Below are positions 8,174 to 17,043 of a stretch of DNA of 64,000 nucleotides, one piece after another. The first letter of the stretch is position 1. The number at the start of each line of letters is the position of its first letter. Location of the stretch: assembly GCA_028284155.1 (NCBI GenBank), contig JANQSF010000134.1:62001-126000 (forward strand), in the 5' to 3' direction. The notes under the pieces were generated by a model. The model was given only the letters and a program-made list of their open reading frames with translations, was not told where the DNA came from and searched no databases. A program made the translations under genes and the position numbers. This DNA comes from Phycisphaeraceae bacterium. GTDB taxonomy: Bacteria; Planctomycetota; Phycisphaerae; Phycisphaerales; Phycisphaeraceae.

Positions 8174-9088
8174 TCACTCCTTCGCCCCCGCCTTGGCCTT
8201 GGCCGCTTCGATCTTTTCGCGCAGTTTCGCGACGCGTTCGTTGCCGGGGGCGCGTTGTTCAGCTTCGTCCAGATGCTTGAGCGCTTCGTCGTGCAGGCCG
8301 CGTTTGGATTTGACGGTGGCCAGGATCATCAGGTCCTGGCGGTCGAGTTTGCGCTTGTGCGGCGGCGGGGTCTTGACGCCCCAGATCTTGCCGATCAGCC
8401 GGTAGGTGTGCGGGTGTTCGCGGGCCAATTCGGCTCGCACGAACGGGTAGAAATCATTGACCACGAAAAACGCCTCGGTCATTTCCGCGAAATACTCCAT
8501 CGGGTTCATCAGGGCGTAGTGCGGGCGTTTCGTGCCGCCGGCGACCGGGACCATCTCAAACTTGCCGCTATCGCGGAACCTGTTGTATCCGTCGATGATC
8601 GCTTTGTCGTCGAAGCCGAGGACGCGGTAGTGGTAGGCGTGGGCCAACTCGTGGAGCATGACCTCGCCGCCCGACGGTCTGCGCGCGGACTCGATCAGCC
8701 GGCTGACGTCGGCGATCTGGACGCCCTTGGCCATGGCGGGGTCGTAGCCGCGGTCGTCCAGCCACTTGCCGTCGGGGTGAAAGTGCGCCCCGCCGATCGG
8801 GTGCTTGCGGTCGAGGTAGATCGGCACCTCCCGCATCTTCCTGACCGGCTCGGCTGGGAGCTTGAGCGTGATCTGGTGCAGCCGCTGAGCGACGATCTTC
8901 AGCGCCAGGTCGCCCATCTGCTTGTGTTCGTCTTCCAGCAGGCTGGTATCGACATGGACGGACCAGCCTTCGATCTTGATGACCTTGTGCGGGATGCGCA
9001 CGCGCTTGACGGTCTCGGGTTTGTCGTGAGCAATCGCGGGGCAAGCGATGACGGCCAGAAGGATCAGGGCGGCGGTGGTTTGTTTCAT
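8174..9088 (-). CDS. Secreted HEXXH zinc metallopeptidase-like protein with C-terminal TPR-like helices, 304 aa
   Basis: The signal peptide is MKQTTAALILLAVIACPAIA|HD. A zinc-binding HELAH motif sits at residues 146-150 inside EVMLHELAHAYHYRVLGFDD. A downstream YFAEMTEAFF (about 199-208) supplies a likely third acidic ligand. This spacing, with the upstream KGVQIADVSRLIES, resembles anthrax-lethal-factor-like/M34-type peptidases, an assignment by pattern only. The last 45 residues (LATVKSKRGLHDEALKHLDE; RAPGNERVAKLREKIEAA) look like one TPR followed by an Ala/Lys helix. It probably acts on proteins or peptides outside the cytoplasm. A remnant of a paralogous 3' end lies at 6130-6175. Confidence 0.75.
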   Translation of the reverse strand: MKQTTAALILLAVIACPAIAHDKPETVKRVRIPHKVIKIEGWSVHVDTSLLEDEHKQMGDLALKIVAQRLHQITLKLPAEPVRKMREVPIYLDRKHPIGGAHFHPDGKWLDDRGYDPAMAKGVQIADVSRLIESARRPSGGEVMLHELAHAYHYRVLGFDDKAIIDGYNRFRDSGKFEMVPVAGGTKRPHYALMNPMEYFAEMTEAFFVVNDFYPFVRAELAREHPHTYRLIGKIWGVKTPPPHKRKLDRQDLMILATVKSKRGLHDEALKHLDEAEQRAPGNERVAKLREKIEAAKAKAGAKE

Positions 9089-9291
9089 GGTACGAATCCT
9101 GGTGTGTGCTTCGATGTCGGTACGGTCATTCTACAATGCCGGGTCAAGCTATTGGAACAACCGCGGATGACGCGGATATGCAATTCCCGTAAATAGATCC
9201 TTTGGCCTTGTCGTCTCACTTGCCACAAGGCAAGTGAAGTTGGTTTACTCACGAACACCAAGGCAACACTGAGAACATCATACGATTCTGC

Positions 9292-10149
9292 ATGGGCAAA
9301 TACATGAATAGGATCTTTGTTTTTATGGTGTTATCGGCGTGTTTGGCGGGTGTTGCTTTGACAATTGTCGTGTATCTGCGACACAATCCCCAGGACAACA
9401 CCTCTCAGAGTAGCCACACGCTTGATTCTGTTAACAGGGCAGGTGGAGTTGTTGACGTCGAAGACTTCACTGACGAGATTGCGCCCCATTTGAGTAGGTT
9501 TGGACTGAAACTGTTAGACGACCGTGTTTCGATAGAAGGGCTGGGGAGACTCGAAGACTACCCATACGATTCTCGCACACTTGGATCGAAACTTGCAAGT
9601 GTTCCCAAACTTCAGTATTTTAGCTGTTTCGATGTGGCGGTCGATGATGAATTCTTGATAGGCTTCCAAGGAAGTTCGGTCTACGAGCTACGAGTTTTGG
9701 GGTACAAGGTCGAAGTAGCCGGCATGGAAGCAATCTCTAGGTTGCAGCTGCTGAGTCGACTGAGTATTAGCGGCGGGAGTCTTGATGCTGATGAGCTTGG
9801 CCATCTTGGTGGGATGCGAGACCTTACATTTCTGGATCTAGACTTTATCAGTCTAGACGAAGACGGGATGGGCCACTTGGTAGGTCTCCAAGGACTTGAA
9901 CATCTAGGCTTACACTTTTGCAAGTTCAGTGAGGCCTCATTCATATCGCTCATCCCCCGACTACGATTAAAGACACTGAATCTCGACGGTTCGCAGGTTA
10001 GTAACCGCAGTATTCAAGCAATTGCAGCATCTGATCAACTTAGACAAGTAGATTTGTCTTTCACAGATGTTACCGACACTGCGGTCGCGCAGCTGCGGCG
10101 GGACCGACCCGACTTGATTGTCAAGTATAGGGGACCAAGGCCAGAGTGA
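9292..10149 (+). CDS. Membrane-anchored leucine-rich-repeat protein, 285 aa
   Basis: One N-terminal hydrophobic segment (IFVFMVLSACLAGVALTIVV) acts as an anchor or uncleaved signal. Residues about 115-285 contain degenerate LRR units: LQLLSRLSISGGSLDADELG, MRDLTFLDLDFISLDEDGM, LQGLEHLGLHFCKFSEASF, LRLKTLNLDGSQVSNRSI and LRQVDLSFTDVTDTAVAQL, in the style of planctomycete 'internalin-like' LRR proteins. It is likely a protein-interaction scaffold facing the periplasm. An alternative start is the Met at 9304. Base composition is visibly more AT-rich than neighbouring genes, suggesting different ancestry or weak codon selection. Family A repeat copy 3 begins four bases after the stop. Confidence 0.75.
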   Translation: MGKYMNRIFVFMVLSACLAGVALTIVVYLRHNPQDNTSQSSHTLDSVNRAGGVVDVEDFTDEIAPHLSRFGLKLLDDRVSIEGLGRLEDYPYDSRTLGSKLASVPKLQYFSCFDVAVDDEFLIGFQGSSVYELRVLGYKVEVAGMEAISRLQLLSRLSISGGSLDADELGHLGGMRDLTFLDLDFISLDEDGMGHLVGLQGLEHLGLHFCKFSEASFISLIPRLRLKTLNLDGSQVSNRSIQAIAASDQLRQVDLSFTDVTDTAVAQLRRDRPDLIVKYRGPRPE

Positions 10150-10152
10150 GCC

Positions 10153-10290
10153 GGGTGCCATCACACGGCCAAGGCGAAGCCGCCGGCAGTGTGATGCCGG
10201 TCGCGCAGGACGATCGGGTCACACAATGACGCCCGGCACGACGCTGCCCCCGGACTTCGGCCTTCGGCCTACGCCCGCGTCGTGGCACCC
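10153..10290 (+). repeat. Repeat family A, copy 3
   Basis: GGGTGCCATCACACGG to CGTCGTGGCACCC (138 bp), nearly identical to copy 1. It occupies most of the space between the LRR gene and the sulfatase start. Confidence 0.85.
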
Positions 10291-10336
10291 TTCGTGTCGA
10301 GTAGACTGTGGCGATATCACTTCGAAGGAAGTACAC

Positions 10337-11782
10337 ATGAAGTACCTCAACGTTCTGCTGTTGATCCTGAATACCGCAACGCTGGCTGCGGACGGTCAGC
10401 CGAACATTGTGTTGGTGATGGCGGACGATCAGGGCTGGGGCCAGACCGGTTACAACAAGCACCCGGTCCTCAAGACGCCGAACCTTGACGCGATGGCGGC
10501 GAACGGGTTGCGGTTTAATCGGTTTTACGCGGCCGGGCCGGTGTGTTCGCCGACGCGGGCGAGTGTGTTGACGGGGCGGACACACAACCGGACGGGTGTG
10601 AAGTCGCACGGCTTTGCGCTGCACCGTCAGGAACGCACGATCGCGCAGGCGCTCAAGGACGCGGGCTACGCGACGGGGCATTTCGGCAAGTGGCACCTGA
10701 ACGGCGTACGCGGGCCGGGCGTGCCAGTGCTCATGTCCGACCCGCACCACCCCGGGCACTTCGGGTTCGAGCATTGGCTGACCGTGACCAACTACTTCGA
10801 CATGAACCCGCTGATGAGTCGGATGGGTAAGTTCGAAGCGTTTGAGGGCGACTCCTCCGACGTCATTGTCGGCGAGGCGCTCAAGTTCATCACGGCGGCC
10901 GCGAAGGACGGTCGGCCGTCGTTCACGGTGATCTGGTACGGGTCGCCGCACAGCCCGTTTATCGCTTCGGAAGTGGATCAGGTCGCCGGGGAAGACAAGC
11001 GTTCAGCCAACCATCACGGCGAGATCGTTGCGATCGACCGCAGCGTCGGCACGTTGCGCGCCGCGTTAAAGAGACTGGGCATCCACGACAACACGCTCGT
11101 CTGGTATTGCAGCGACAACGGCGGGCTTGCGGGCGTCGGGCACGACTCGGTGGGCGGGCTGCGCGGCAAGAAAGGCGACGTGTGGGAGGGCGGCATCCGC
11201 GTGCCGGGCATCATCGAGTGGCCGGCCAAGATCAAGCCGCGCGTCACCGACTACCCCGCTTCCACGATGGACATCTTTCCGACCGTTGTCGATCTGCTTG
11301 GGTTACCCAAGTCGGCGATGCTCGACGTTGTTGATGGGATGAGTCTTGAGCCGTTGCTGGCCAAAGAGGTCGGCCGACGCACCAAGCCGATCCCGTTCTA
11401 CTTCACGCGCAGGGCGGCGTTGATCGACAACGACCTGAAGATTGTCTGCGAGCGGATTGACAAGGGGCCGTATCGGTTATTCGACCTCAAAGCCGACCCG
11501 AAAGAATCAAACGACCTGTCCGCGACTCGGACGGAAGACGCCAAGCGCATGCGGGCGGCGCTGGATGCGATGGTTGCTTCGGTTGATCGCAGTCTCATCG
11601 GCGCGGACTACCCCGAGGGCAAGGTCACGCGCGAGGGGCCGCACGGCCGCTTCTGGTTCGCCATCCCCGAGTATCAACCGTATCTGAAGGATTGGGCGAG
11701 TCGGCCGGAGTACAAGAACTGGGCGAACCGGAAGGCGGGGTCTACGAAGAATCGTAAACGCAAAAACCGGGGTGACAAGTGA
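10337..11782 (+). CDS. Formylglycine-dependent sulfatase, 481 aa
   Basis: Hydrolyses a sulfate ester, probably on an extracellular polysaccharide fragment. The start at 10337 is chosen for its RBS (GAAGGAAG) and signal peptide (MKYLNVLLLILNTATLAADG), although the frame is open upstream. Metal-binding MADDQGWGQTGYN lies near residue 32. The formylglycine signature C-x-P-x-R is in VCSPTRASVLTGR, near residue 75. GHFGKWHL, YGSPHSPFIASE and WYCSDNGGLAG mark the remaining catalytic and metal sites. A C-terminal sulfatase region is present (LFDLKADPKESNDLSA). The cysteine needs a maturase to become formylglycine; none is in the window. It is monocistronic and convergent with the ExbD-like gene. Confidence 0.94.
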   Translation: MKYLNVLLLILNTATLAADGQPNIVLVMADDQGWGQTGYNKHPVLKTPNLDAMAANGLRFNRFYAAGPVCSPTRASVLTGRTHNRTGVKSHGFALHRQERTIAQALKDAGYATGHFGKWHLNGVRGPGVPVLMSDPHHPGHFGFEHWLTVTNYFDMNPLMSRMGKFEAFEGDSSDVIVGEALKFITAAAKDGRPSFTVIWYGSPHSPFIASEVDQVAGEDKRSANHHGEIVAIDRSVGTLRAALKRLGIHDNTLVWYCSDNGGLAGVGHDSVGGLRGKKGDVWEGGIRVPGIIEWPAKIKPRVTDYPASTMDIFPTVVDLLGLPKSAMLDVVDGMSLEPLLAKEVGRRTKPIPFYFTRRAALIDNDLKIVCERIDKGPYRLFDLKADPKESNDLSATRTEDAKRMRAALDAMVASVDRSLIGADYPEGKVTREGPHGRFWFAIPEYQPYLKDWASRPEYKNWANRKAGSTKNRKRKNRGDK

Positions 11783-11797
11783 TGACGGTGCGGTGAG

Positions 11798-12703
11798 TTA
11801 CTCCTTCCGCTTGCCGTCCGCTTGTTTCGGCTTGGCCCACTTGACCTGCTTCACACCGGCTTGCCGCACGACCTCTTTCACGCTCGCGAGTTTGTCAGCC
11901 GGCACATTCGCCTCGGCTGTCAGCACGACCTGCTCCGGCCGAGCCTTGCGGACAACTATCAGCAGTTCGTCGTTGGTGACCGACTTGCCGTTGACATACG
12001 CGGCCCGCGACTTGAGGTACACGTCGAGCCGACTGCCCTTGGGTTTCTGGCGGAGCAAGATTTCGCGCAGCTTGTCGTAATCTGCCGACTTGGACTCGGG
12101 TTTCGCCTTTGGCTTGCTCTTGTCATACGGCGTGGTTTTGGATTCGGGTTTGCGCTTGTCGTAAGGCCTAGCCTTCGCGTCAGGCTTGTTCTTGTCGTAA
12201 GGGCTGGCTTCGGCGTCCGGTTTTCGCTTGCCGTAAGGGCTGTACTTGGCGTCGGCCTTGGAGTTGGGCTTCGTCTGGTCCGGGTACTTGTCGGCGACAG
12301 GCTTCTTCGCAGTTGCCAGACTGATGTTCGCCACGCCGGCTTTCTGAACGGCGTGCATGACCACCGTGACCCGCTGCAACAGCACGTCCGGCTCGGCGGT
12401 GATCAGGACACGTTTGACTTTCATTTTCTTCACCACCGCCGTGAGGTTGTCGGCCGCGACCGACTTGCCGTCGATGTAAGACCCGTGTTTGTTCACGTAA
12501 ATCTTCAGTGTTGGGTCGGCGTCCTTGGCATCCTTCAACTTGGGCAGCTTGAGGCTGCCCTTGTCCGGCTTGCCCGCCTTCTGAACGTCCTTCTTGTCAG
12601 CCGCGTGCGTGCCGGTAACGGCGAGGCTTGTCGTGAACAATACACAAGACACCATGAGGATCACGATCTGCGAAGATGTGTTCTGCCGGGTGTTGGGTTT
12701 CAT
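11798..12703 (-). CDS. Secreted protein with two ExbD/TolR-like domains joined by a PYDK-repeat linker, 301 aa
   Basis: The start ATG at 12703 has GAGG seven bases upstream. The signal peptide ends SLAVTGTHA|ADKKD. Residues about 64-131 (LKIYVNKHGSYIDGKSVAAD; VVMHAVQKAGVANISLAT) and 225-295 (LDVYLKSRAAYVNGKSVTND; LASVKEVVRQAGVKQVKWA) both follow the periplasmic ExbD/TolR pattern: strand, 'dG', 'l...v', 'v.l.aD..v....v..v...aGv'. Between them, residues about 155-202 hold four near-identical 12-residue units (SPYDKNKPDAKA type) rich in Lys and Pro. Unlike true ExbD there is no retained transmembrane helix, and no ExbB partner is nearby. The function is unknown; a soluble periplasmic adaptor is an inference. 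Confidence 0.65.
   Translation of the reverse strand: MKPNTRQNTSSQIVILMVSCVLFTTSLAVTGTHAADKKDVQKAGKPDKGSLKLPKLKDAKDADPTLKIYVNKHGSYIDGKSVAADNLTAVVKKMKVKRVLITAEPDVLLQRVTVVMHAVQKAGVANISLATAKKPVADKYPDQTKPNSKADAKYSPYGKRKPDAEASPYDKNKPDAKARPYDKRKPESKTTPYDKSKPKAKPESKSADYDKLREILLRQKPKGSRLDVYLKSRAAYVNGKSVTNDELLIVVRKARPEQVVLTAEANVPADKLASVKEVVRQAGVKQVKWAKPKQADGKRKE
12098..12241 (-). repeat. Coding tandem repeat, four 36-bp units
   Basis: Encodes the Tyr-Asp-Lys/Lys-Pro-Asp-Ala-Lys linker of the ExbD-like protein. Unit periodicity of 36 bp is visible as repeated CTTGTCGTAAGG on the plus strand. Slippage could change copy number between strains. Confidence 0.8.
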
Positions 12704-12850
12704 AGCGGGCCTCGTGGTGTGAGATGTCGTCAAATAGACTTGGTCGTGGGAGCGCGTGTCTATTCTATCATCGTGAAAGTAAGCAGGTCAGGTCATCGGG
12801 CGTAAATCGACCTGCGCCACCCGCGACCACATCAGGTCAGCTTCGTGCTT

Positions 12851-15391
12851 TTACGCGTTCGCATGCCGCTTGACCGCCCTGGCCAACGCCTGCTTACCGA
12901 TTGCCGCGTCGAGCAGTTCGTCCACGTCTTCGACGAAGACGTAATCGAGTTTGCCGCGGACCTCGTCGTCGACCTCTTCCAGGTCGCGTTTGTTCTTACC
13001 CGGCAGGACGACCGTCTTGATGCCGGCCCGCGCGGCGGCGAGGGATTTCTCCTTGACGCCGCCGATGGGCAGCGACAGGCCACGCAACGTGACCTCGCCG
13101 GTCATGGCGAGTTTGGGTTTGACGGGGACGTCGAGCAGGAGAGAGACGATCGACGTGTACATCGCCAGGCCGGCGCTTGGGCCGTCTTTCGGGACGGCGC
13201 CGGCCGGGACGTGGATGTGGATGTCCAGGTCGGCCATCTTCGACAGGTCGTATTGGAACTTGTCCGCACGACTCTTGAATAGACTCATTGCGGCGGTGGC
13301 GGACTCTTTCATCACGTCGCCGATCTGGCCGGTCAGTGTGACACGACCCTTGCCGGGATATGCGGCGGCTTCGATGAACAGGATCTCACCGCCGACGGGC
13401 GTGTAGGCAAGCCCGACGACAACGCCCGGCTGTTTGGCGCGTTCGTCGATCTCGCGGAAGTACTTCTCGGGACCGAGCAGGTCGCGGACGAGGTCGGCAT
13501 CGACTTTTGTCGTCGCGTCGGCCGGCGTCTGCCCCTTGGCGACCTTGGCGGCGATAGCGCGGCAGACCGCGCCGACCTGGCGTTCGAGTTCGCGGACACC
13601 GGCCTCGCGGGTGTAGTCGTGCATGACCTTCGCCATGCCGCTCTTCAGCCAGGAGCACTGCTTGCGGGTCAGGCCGTTCTCTTTGAGTTGGCGGGGCACG
13701 AGGTACCGCTTGGCGATCTGCAACTTCTCGTTGTCGGTGTAGCCGGGGATGTCGATGACTTCCATCCGGTCTTTGAGCGCGTGCGGGACGTTGCCGATGT
13801 AGTTGGCCGTGGCGATGAAGATGACCTGCGACAGGTCGAACGGCACGTCGAGGTAGCGGTCGACGAACGCGTTGTTCTGCCGCGGGTCGAGCACCTCGAG
13901 CAACGCGCTGGCCGGGTCGCCGCGGAAGTCGCTGGCCAACTTGTCGATCTCATCGAGCATCATGACCGGATTGTTCGTGCCGGCCCGGCGGATCTCCTGG
14001 ATGATTCGGCCGGGCATCGCGCCGATGTACGTCCGCCGATGGCCGCGGACCTCGGCCTCGTCGCGGATGCCGCCGAGGCTCAGCCGGGCGAACGACCTGC
14101 CCAGCGCGTCGGCGACCGATTGGCCGAGGCTGGTCTTGCCCACGCCCGGCGGGCCGACTAAGCACAGGATAGGACCCTGCCCCTCCGGGTTGAGCTTGCG
14201 TACAGCCAGGTACTCGATCAGCCTTCGCTTGACCTTGTCCAGGTCGTAGTGGTCGCGGTCGAGCGTCTCCTGCGCGCGGTTCAGGTCGAGGTTGTCCTCG
14301 CTGGCCTTGTTCCACGGTAACTCGGCGACGAGTTCGAGGTAGGTCAGGATCAGCGAGTACTCGGGGCTGGCGGGCGGGATGGTCGCCAGCCGTTCGAGGT
14401 CGCGTTTGGCCTCGCCCATGACCTTCTCGGGCGGGTCGGCCTCCTCGAGTTTTTTGCGCAACGCCTCGACGGTTTCGTCCGTGCCGTCGCTGACGTCGCC
14501 CAACTCTTTCTGGATGGCCTGCATCTGTTCGCGCAGGTAGAACTTGCGCTGCGAGTCGTCGATCGACGACGAGACGTCGTCCTGAATCTTCTGCTGAAGC
14601 TTGGCGATCTCGAGGTGGCTGGACACATAGACGTGCACCATCCGCGCACGCCGTTGCAGGTCGTATTCTTCGAGCAGTTGCTGTTTCTCTTCGACCTCCA
14701 GGCTCAGGTTCGCGGCGAGGAAGTCGATGAGGTTGCTCGGGTCGTCGATGTTCATCAGGACGGTCAACGCCTGGTCTGGGGCGTTGGGCGTCAGCTCGAT
14801 CAGCTCACGGGCCTGGTCACGCAGTTGGTTGATCGACGCGCGGAACCGTTTGGACTTGCTCTCCTTTTCCTCGATCGGTTTGACCAGCGCGCGGTAGTAC
14901 GGCTTGCGCTTCGTGAAGCGGGTCACGCGGAAACGACTCAGGCCGTGCACGATGATCGACACGGTCTCGTCCTCGGGCTGACGGATGAGTTTGAGAACCA
15001 TCGCGGCCGTACCGACACGGTACATGCCGTCGACGCCGGGCTCTTCCTCGTCCTCGTCGCGTTGCGTCAGCAAGCCGATGATCTTCGACTGCGGGAGGCA
15101 TTCGTCCAGCAGCTTGCGGCTGGCCGGTCGGCCGACGTTCAACGGTTGCACGGTCGCAGGGAACACGACCGTGCCGCGGATGGGCAGGATGGGCAGCTCT
15201 TTGGGGATCGACGACTGCGGCGTGATGTCAAGCTGGTCTAGCACTTCGACGGCGTCGTCGTTCAAATCGAGCACGTCTTCAAATTGTTCTTCGGGCAGCG
15301 CGGCCAACGGCGGCAGGACAGCGCCGGCTGACCACCTGTGATCGTCGGACTGAGCGAACCGGATGACGTATCGAGGTTTGGGTTGGGGCAT
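12851..15391 (-). CDS. lon: ATP-dependent Lon protease, 846 aa
   Basis: Cytosolic ATP-dependent serine protease that degrades misfolded and regulatory proteins. Full length for the family. The N-terminal LON substrate domain runs from about residue 65 (LPILPIRGTVVFPATVQPLN). AAA+ Walker A is GPPGVGKT at 413-420, with Walker B-like MMLDEIDKL and Lon-typical GGIRDEAEVRGHRRTYIGAM. The C-terminal protease domain carries the catalytic Ser in PKDGPSAG and Lys in GVKEKSLAA. A roughly 60-residue N-terminal extension before the LON domain is rich in acidic residues. It lies 38 bases downstream of hsp20 on the same strand, forming a likely protein-quality-control operon. Confidence 0.98.
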   Translation of the reverse strand: MPQPKPRYVIRFAQSDDHRWSAGAVLPPLAALPEEQFEDVLDLNDDAVEVLDQLDITPQSSIPKELPILPIRGTVVFPATVQPLNVGRPASRKLLDECLPQSKIIGLLTQRDEDEEEPGVDGMYRVGTAAMVLKLIRQPEDETVSIIVHGLSRFRVTRFTKRKPYYRALVKPIEEKESKSKRFRASINQLRDQARELIELTPNAPDQALTVLMNIDDPSNLIDFLAANLSLEVEEKQQLLEEYDLQRRARMVHVYVSSHLEIAKLQQKIQDDVSSSIDDSQRKFYLREQMQAIQKELGDVSDGTDETVEALRKKLEEADPPEKVMGEAKRDLERLATIPPASPEYSLILTYLELVAELPWNKASEDNLDLNRAQETLDRDHYDLDKVKRRLIEYLAVRKLNPEGQGPILCLVGPPGVGKTSLGQSVADALGRSFARLSLGGIRDEAEVRGHRRTYIGAMPGRIIQEIRRAGTNNPVMMLDEIDKLASDFRGDPASALLEVLDPRQNNAFVDRYLDVPFDLSQVIFIATANYIGNVPHALKDRMEVIDIPGYTDNEKLQIAKRYLVPRQLKENGLTRKQCSWLKSGMAKVMHDYTREAGVRELERQVGAVCRAIAAKVAKGQTPADATTKVDADLVRDLLGPEKYFREIDERAKQPGVVVGLAYTPVGGEILFIEAAAYPGKGRVTLTGQIGDVMKESATAAMSLFKSRADKFQYDLSKMADLDIHIHVPAGAVPKDGPSAGLAMYTSIVSLLLDVPVKPKLAMTGEVTLRGLSLPIGGVKEKSLAAARAGIKTVVLPGKNKRDLEEVDDEVRGKLDYVFVEDVDELLDAAIGKQALARAVKRHANA

Positions 15392-15429
15392 GCCGCTCCA
15401 ATGGGATTACAGATGATTAGGCTTGTTCG

Positions 15430-15864
15430 TCAACGTTCCTGGCTGGCGCGTCGTAGCGGGATGTGGACCCAGAGCATGCCGCGGTCGTACCGCGACTCGA
15501 CGCGGGCGAGGTCGGCCTGTTCCGGCAACGTGATCTGCCGACAGAACGGGCCGTGGTCGATCTCCATCATGACAATGCGTACGGCCGACGATCGACCCGC
15601 CGGTTCATCGGTCGGCGGCTGGGGCGCTTCGCGCTCGCCGCGGATGGTCAGTCGGCCCGGCTCGACATGGACGTCGATCTTCTGCTTGTCCATGCCTGAC
15701 ACATCCATACAGACGTCGAGGTGGTGCGGGCGCCGGTAGATGTTTGTCGGCGGCGCCCATGAATCGACGGGGCAGAAGTCGCCAAAGGACGACGGGCCGG
15801 AGGGCGACGGTCGGCCGAAACCGGGTGCGCCGCCTGAGCGGGGACGTTGTGCGGTGTCGAGCAT
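15430..15864 (-). CDS. Hsp20/alpha-crystallin small heat-shock protein, 144 aa
   Basis: ATP-independent holdase chaperone. The start at 15864 (MLDTAQRPRSGG) is preferred over an upstream non-ATG start because GGAA lies in front of it. After a Gly/Pro/Ser-rich N-terminal arm, the alpha-crystallin domain starts near residue 45 (YRRPHHLDVCMDVSGMDKQK) and continues through IDVHVEPGRLTIRGERE. It ends with YDRGMLWVHIPLRR in place of the usual G-V-L-x-I-x-x-P. It is followed by lon on the same strand, which fits co-expression on stress. No clear CIRCE or heat-shock promoter was identified upstream. Confidence 0.92.
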   Translation of the reverse strand: MLDTAQRPRSGGAPGFGRPSPSGPSSFGDFCPVDSWAPPTNIYRRPHHLDVCMDVSGMDKQKIDVHVEPGRLTIRGEREAPQPPTDEPAGRSSAVRIVMMEIDHGPFCRQITLPEQADLARVESRYDRGMLWVHIPLRRASQER

Positions 15865-16114
15865 GGTGAGATTCCGAGGTCTACAGGCCAAGAGGGCCGG
15901 GCTGAACGGCGTTGTGACCGCTTATCCGTTCGATGCATCTTACCAATGTGACGATGCAAGATGCGTTATTGCGTTGTAACGGTTAGGTGCAAAGGCCGCA
16001 GGTCTTTGCCGGGGGTCTGACGTGACTCTAAGATGCTTACTGGGCTCTGGATGGATTGGGTGGATTGGATTGCGACGCGCCAAGGAGCGCTAGGCCACAA
16101 GCGGCTGGAAAAAG

Positions 16115-16978
16115 ATGGCGACATCACCTGACACACTGAACAACCCTGCCACTGCGACCGACCGCGGCGCGATGCCCGACGTGCAGGCCAGCCCCGACGC
16201 GCGGAACGTCGCGATCGACAAGGTGGGCGTCAAGCACATCCGCTACCCGATCACGTTGACCTGCCCGGCGACGGGCGGCGTGCAGCACACGGTCGCGCGG
16301 GTGAACATGTACGTCGGCCTGCCGCATTACCAGAAGGGTACGCACATGTCGCGATTCCTCGAGGTGCTCAATAAGCACCACGAGGCGTTGCGCAGCGATC
16401 AGGTGATGGGTGTCTGCCGCGACATGATGACCCGGCTCGAGGCCGAAGAGGCACACCTCGAGTTCGCCTTTCCGTACTTCATCCACAAGAAGGCCCCGGT
16501 CACCAAGGCTGAGGGCATGATCGATATCGAAGTGACCTTCGAGGCCACGACACGTCAGGACAAGGCGGAAGACGACTTCGTCATGGGCATCAAGGTGCCG
16601 GCCACGAGCCTCTGCCCCTGCTCGAAAGAGATCTCCGAATACGGCGCGCACAACCAGCGCTGCGAGATGGAGGTCAAGGTCCGGTTCGCACCGGGCAAGT
16701 TCATGTGGATCGAAGAGCTTTGCGACCTGGTCGAACGCGGCGCGAGCACGCAGGTCTTCGCCGTGCTCAAACGGCCCGACGAAAAGTTCGTGACCGAAGA
16801 CGCCTACGACCACCCGAAGTTCGTCGAGGACATCGTGCGCGACCTGGCCCTATCACTCGACGCTGAGGACCGGATCGTCTGGTACCAAGTGAACAGCGAA
16901 AACTACGAGTCGATCCACAACCACAATGCGTACGCGTTTATCGAGCGCGACAAACGCGACGAAGACGCGTCTGTTTAA
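16115..16978 (+). CDS. folE2: GTP cyclohydrolase I type B (FolE2), 287 aa
   Basis: Converts GTP to 7,8-dihydroneopterin triphosphate for tetrahydrofolate and/or queuosine biosynthesis. FolE2 hallmarks are present: KGTHMSRFLEVLN near residue 72 and the metal-site block SLCPCSKEISEYGAHNQR near residues 166-183, with the conserved Cys. There is also YQVNSENYESIHNHNAYAF near the C-terminus. The start at 16115 follows GGAAAAAG; an in-frame Met at 16172 is an alternative because the first 25 residues are not conserved in type. QueG, from the queuosine pathway, is elsewhere in the window (60350-61579), but the two are not linked. FolE2 is typical of bacteria facing zinc limitation. Confidence 0.96.
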   Translation: MATSPDTLNNPATATDRGAMPDVQASPDARNVAIDKVGVKHIRYPITLTCPATGGVQHTVARVNMYVGLPHYQKGTHMSRFLEVLNKHHEALRSDQVMGVCRDMMTRLEAEEAHLEFAFPYFIHKKAPVTKAEGMIDIEVTFEATTRQDKAEDDFVMGIKVPATSLCPCSKEISEYGAHNQRCEMEVKVRFAPGKFMWIEELCDLVERGASTQVFAVLKRPDEKFVTEDAYDHPKFVEDIVRDLALSLDAEDRIVWYQVNSENYESIHNHNAYAFIERDKRDEDASV

Positions 16979-16980
16979 CC

Positions 16981-17028
16981 GCGGAGCTTGCTCCGCGCGT
17001 ATTTGCACGCGGACAGCCGTCCGCGTGC
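16981..17028. repeat. Tandem hairpins after folE2
   Basis: GCGGAG-CTTG-CTCCGC (16981-16996) and GCACGCGGAC-AGCC-GTCCGCGTGC (17005-17028). No T-run, so these are structural repeats, possibly acting as factor-assisted terminators between folE2 and the glutaredoxin-like gene. Confidence 0.65.
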
Positions 17029-17043
17029 GTTAACGTCACGCAC

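Noticed and set aside
12098..12241. Possible CRISPR array because of regular 36-bp periodicity
   Set aside because: No spacers. It is an in-frame tandem repeat coding the PYDK linker.
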